From positions 1 through 26,620 of the forward strand of contig CAYTTC010000045.1 of NCBI GenBank assembly GCA_964440525.1: a DNA stretch of 26,620 nucleotides, read 5' to 3'. Under the pieces are notes generated by a model that did not search any database, was not told the DNA's origin, and worked only from the letters and a program-made list of their open reading frames with translations. How positions within the stretch are numbered: position 1 is the stretch's first letter; each line of letters begins with the position of its first letter. The translations under genes and the position numbers were made by a program. The stretch comes from DASWJZ01 sp964440525 (lineage in GTDB: Bacteria; Pseudomonadota; Alphaproteobacteria; Rhizobiales; Afifellaceae). This document shows, piece after piece, positions 26,340 through 26,620 of the stretch.

Positions 26340-26620
26340 CTAGCGCGCGAAGGCGCGAAAAGGGTTCTCCCCCGTCAGCTTGTCGATAGTCGCCGCATCC
26401 ACCCCGCTCGCCTCGAGTTTCGGCAGAAAAACCTCGCTCAAATACGTATACGGCTTCGGCGTGCCGCCGCCGGGGAGCGCCGGGTCGAACCAGCCGCGGT
26501 CGTGGCTCACGAGCAATTGGTCGCCGAGTCCGGCGTCGAGAATGCGATTGATGTTTTCGACGTAGGTCGCGTCCTCGCCCCAGCCGCCGATCCCGTCATA
26601 TTCGATCCAGGCGCCGCGCC
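26340..26620 (-). CDS. Phosphotriesterase-family hydrolase, 5' part outside the window
   Basis: The 3'-terminal 93 codons of a gene that begins beyond the window. The encoded C-terminus includes WIEYDGIGG, the strand end LLVSHDRGWFDP, whose Asp corresponds to the last metal-binding Asp of the amidohydrolase fold, and KPYTYLSEVFLPKLEASGVDAATIDKLTGENPFRAFAR, the usual phosphotriesterase-related ending (…TxxNPxxxF). These enzymes are often lactonases; the substrate cannot be told from this fragment. The stop (TAG, complement 26340-26342) is convergent with the c-di-GMP enzyme gene. Confidence 0.85.
   Translation of the reverse strand, partial: RGAWIEYDGIGGWGEDATYVENINRILDAGLGDQLLVSHDRGWFDPALPGGGTPKPYTYLSEVFLPKLEASGVDAATIDKLTGENPFRAFAR

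Noticed and set aside
26159..26389. Small plus-strand gene with FAKASADK
   Set aside because: It overlaps a palindromic repeat; this peptide is a known-looking translation of repeat DNA, and no ribosome-binding site or conserved domain supports a gene.

Overview
The window looks like a high-GC alphaproteobacterial chromosome, most likely Hyphomicrobiales (Rhizobiales). The evidence is a rhizobial-type glycerol/glycerol-3-phosphate ABC operon with a DUF2160 protein and glpK, TTAA-N7-TTAA (CtrA-type) boxes, long palindromic intergenic repeats of the kind common in that order, a Gly/Met-tailed GroEL, and many paired alphaproteobacterial housekeeping genes. A run of exactly 100 N (18232-18331) marks a draft-assembly gap of unknown length. 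No tRNA, rRNA, CRISPR array or transposase was seen.

Layout. (1) 1-4460, plus strand: end of a glycerol-type ABC transporter (permease, DUF2160 membrane protein, solute-binding protein), a hairpin, then glycerol kinase. (2) 4461-6637: an accessory patch with a GNAT acetyltransferase behind a CtrA-like box, a putative ADP-ribosyltransferase-fold protein, and a convergent Fic-like protein whose catalytic His is replaced by Arg. (3) 6892-10097: a CHASE4-like/GGDEF/EAL c-di-GMP enzyme and a NNMT/PNMT/TEMT-type methyltransferase. (4) 10149-14604, minus strand: nicotinamidase, a BioF2-like acetyltransferase behind a second CtrA-like box, and a DUF924/FATP-type acyl-CoA synthetase pair that overlaps by 4 nt. 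(5) 14706-17711: TusA-like protein, D-Ala-D-Ala carboxypeptidase, M20 amidohydrolase. (6) 17836-19670: an accessory patch with a DUF1902-HicA toxin-antitoxin module. Its toxin gene is split by a (GGCAA)12 microsatellite running into the assembly gap. It is followed by a decayed 3' fragment of a second M20 gene and a lower-GC membrane-anchored protein of unknown function. (7) 19671-22166, minus strand: groES-groEL with a sigma-32-like promoter, tandem leader hairpins, a terminator and a duplicated 3' end. (8) 22667-26154: a perfect inverted repeat upstream of an orphan TRAP-type solute-binding protein that is immediately followed by a membrane PAS-GGDEF-EAL protein. (9) the 3' end of a phosphotriesterase-like hydrolase on the minus strand.

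The strongest points for a second look are the pentanucleotide repeat in hicA (a possible phase-variable toxin, or an assembly artefact), the M20 gene remnant flanking it, the DctP plus c-di-GMP enzyme pair, the ADP-ribosyltransferase-like/Fic-like pair with altered active sites, and the groESL leader and 3'-end architecture. All function calls come from reading motifs by eye; no database search was run.
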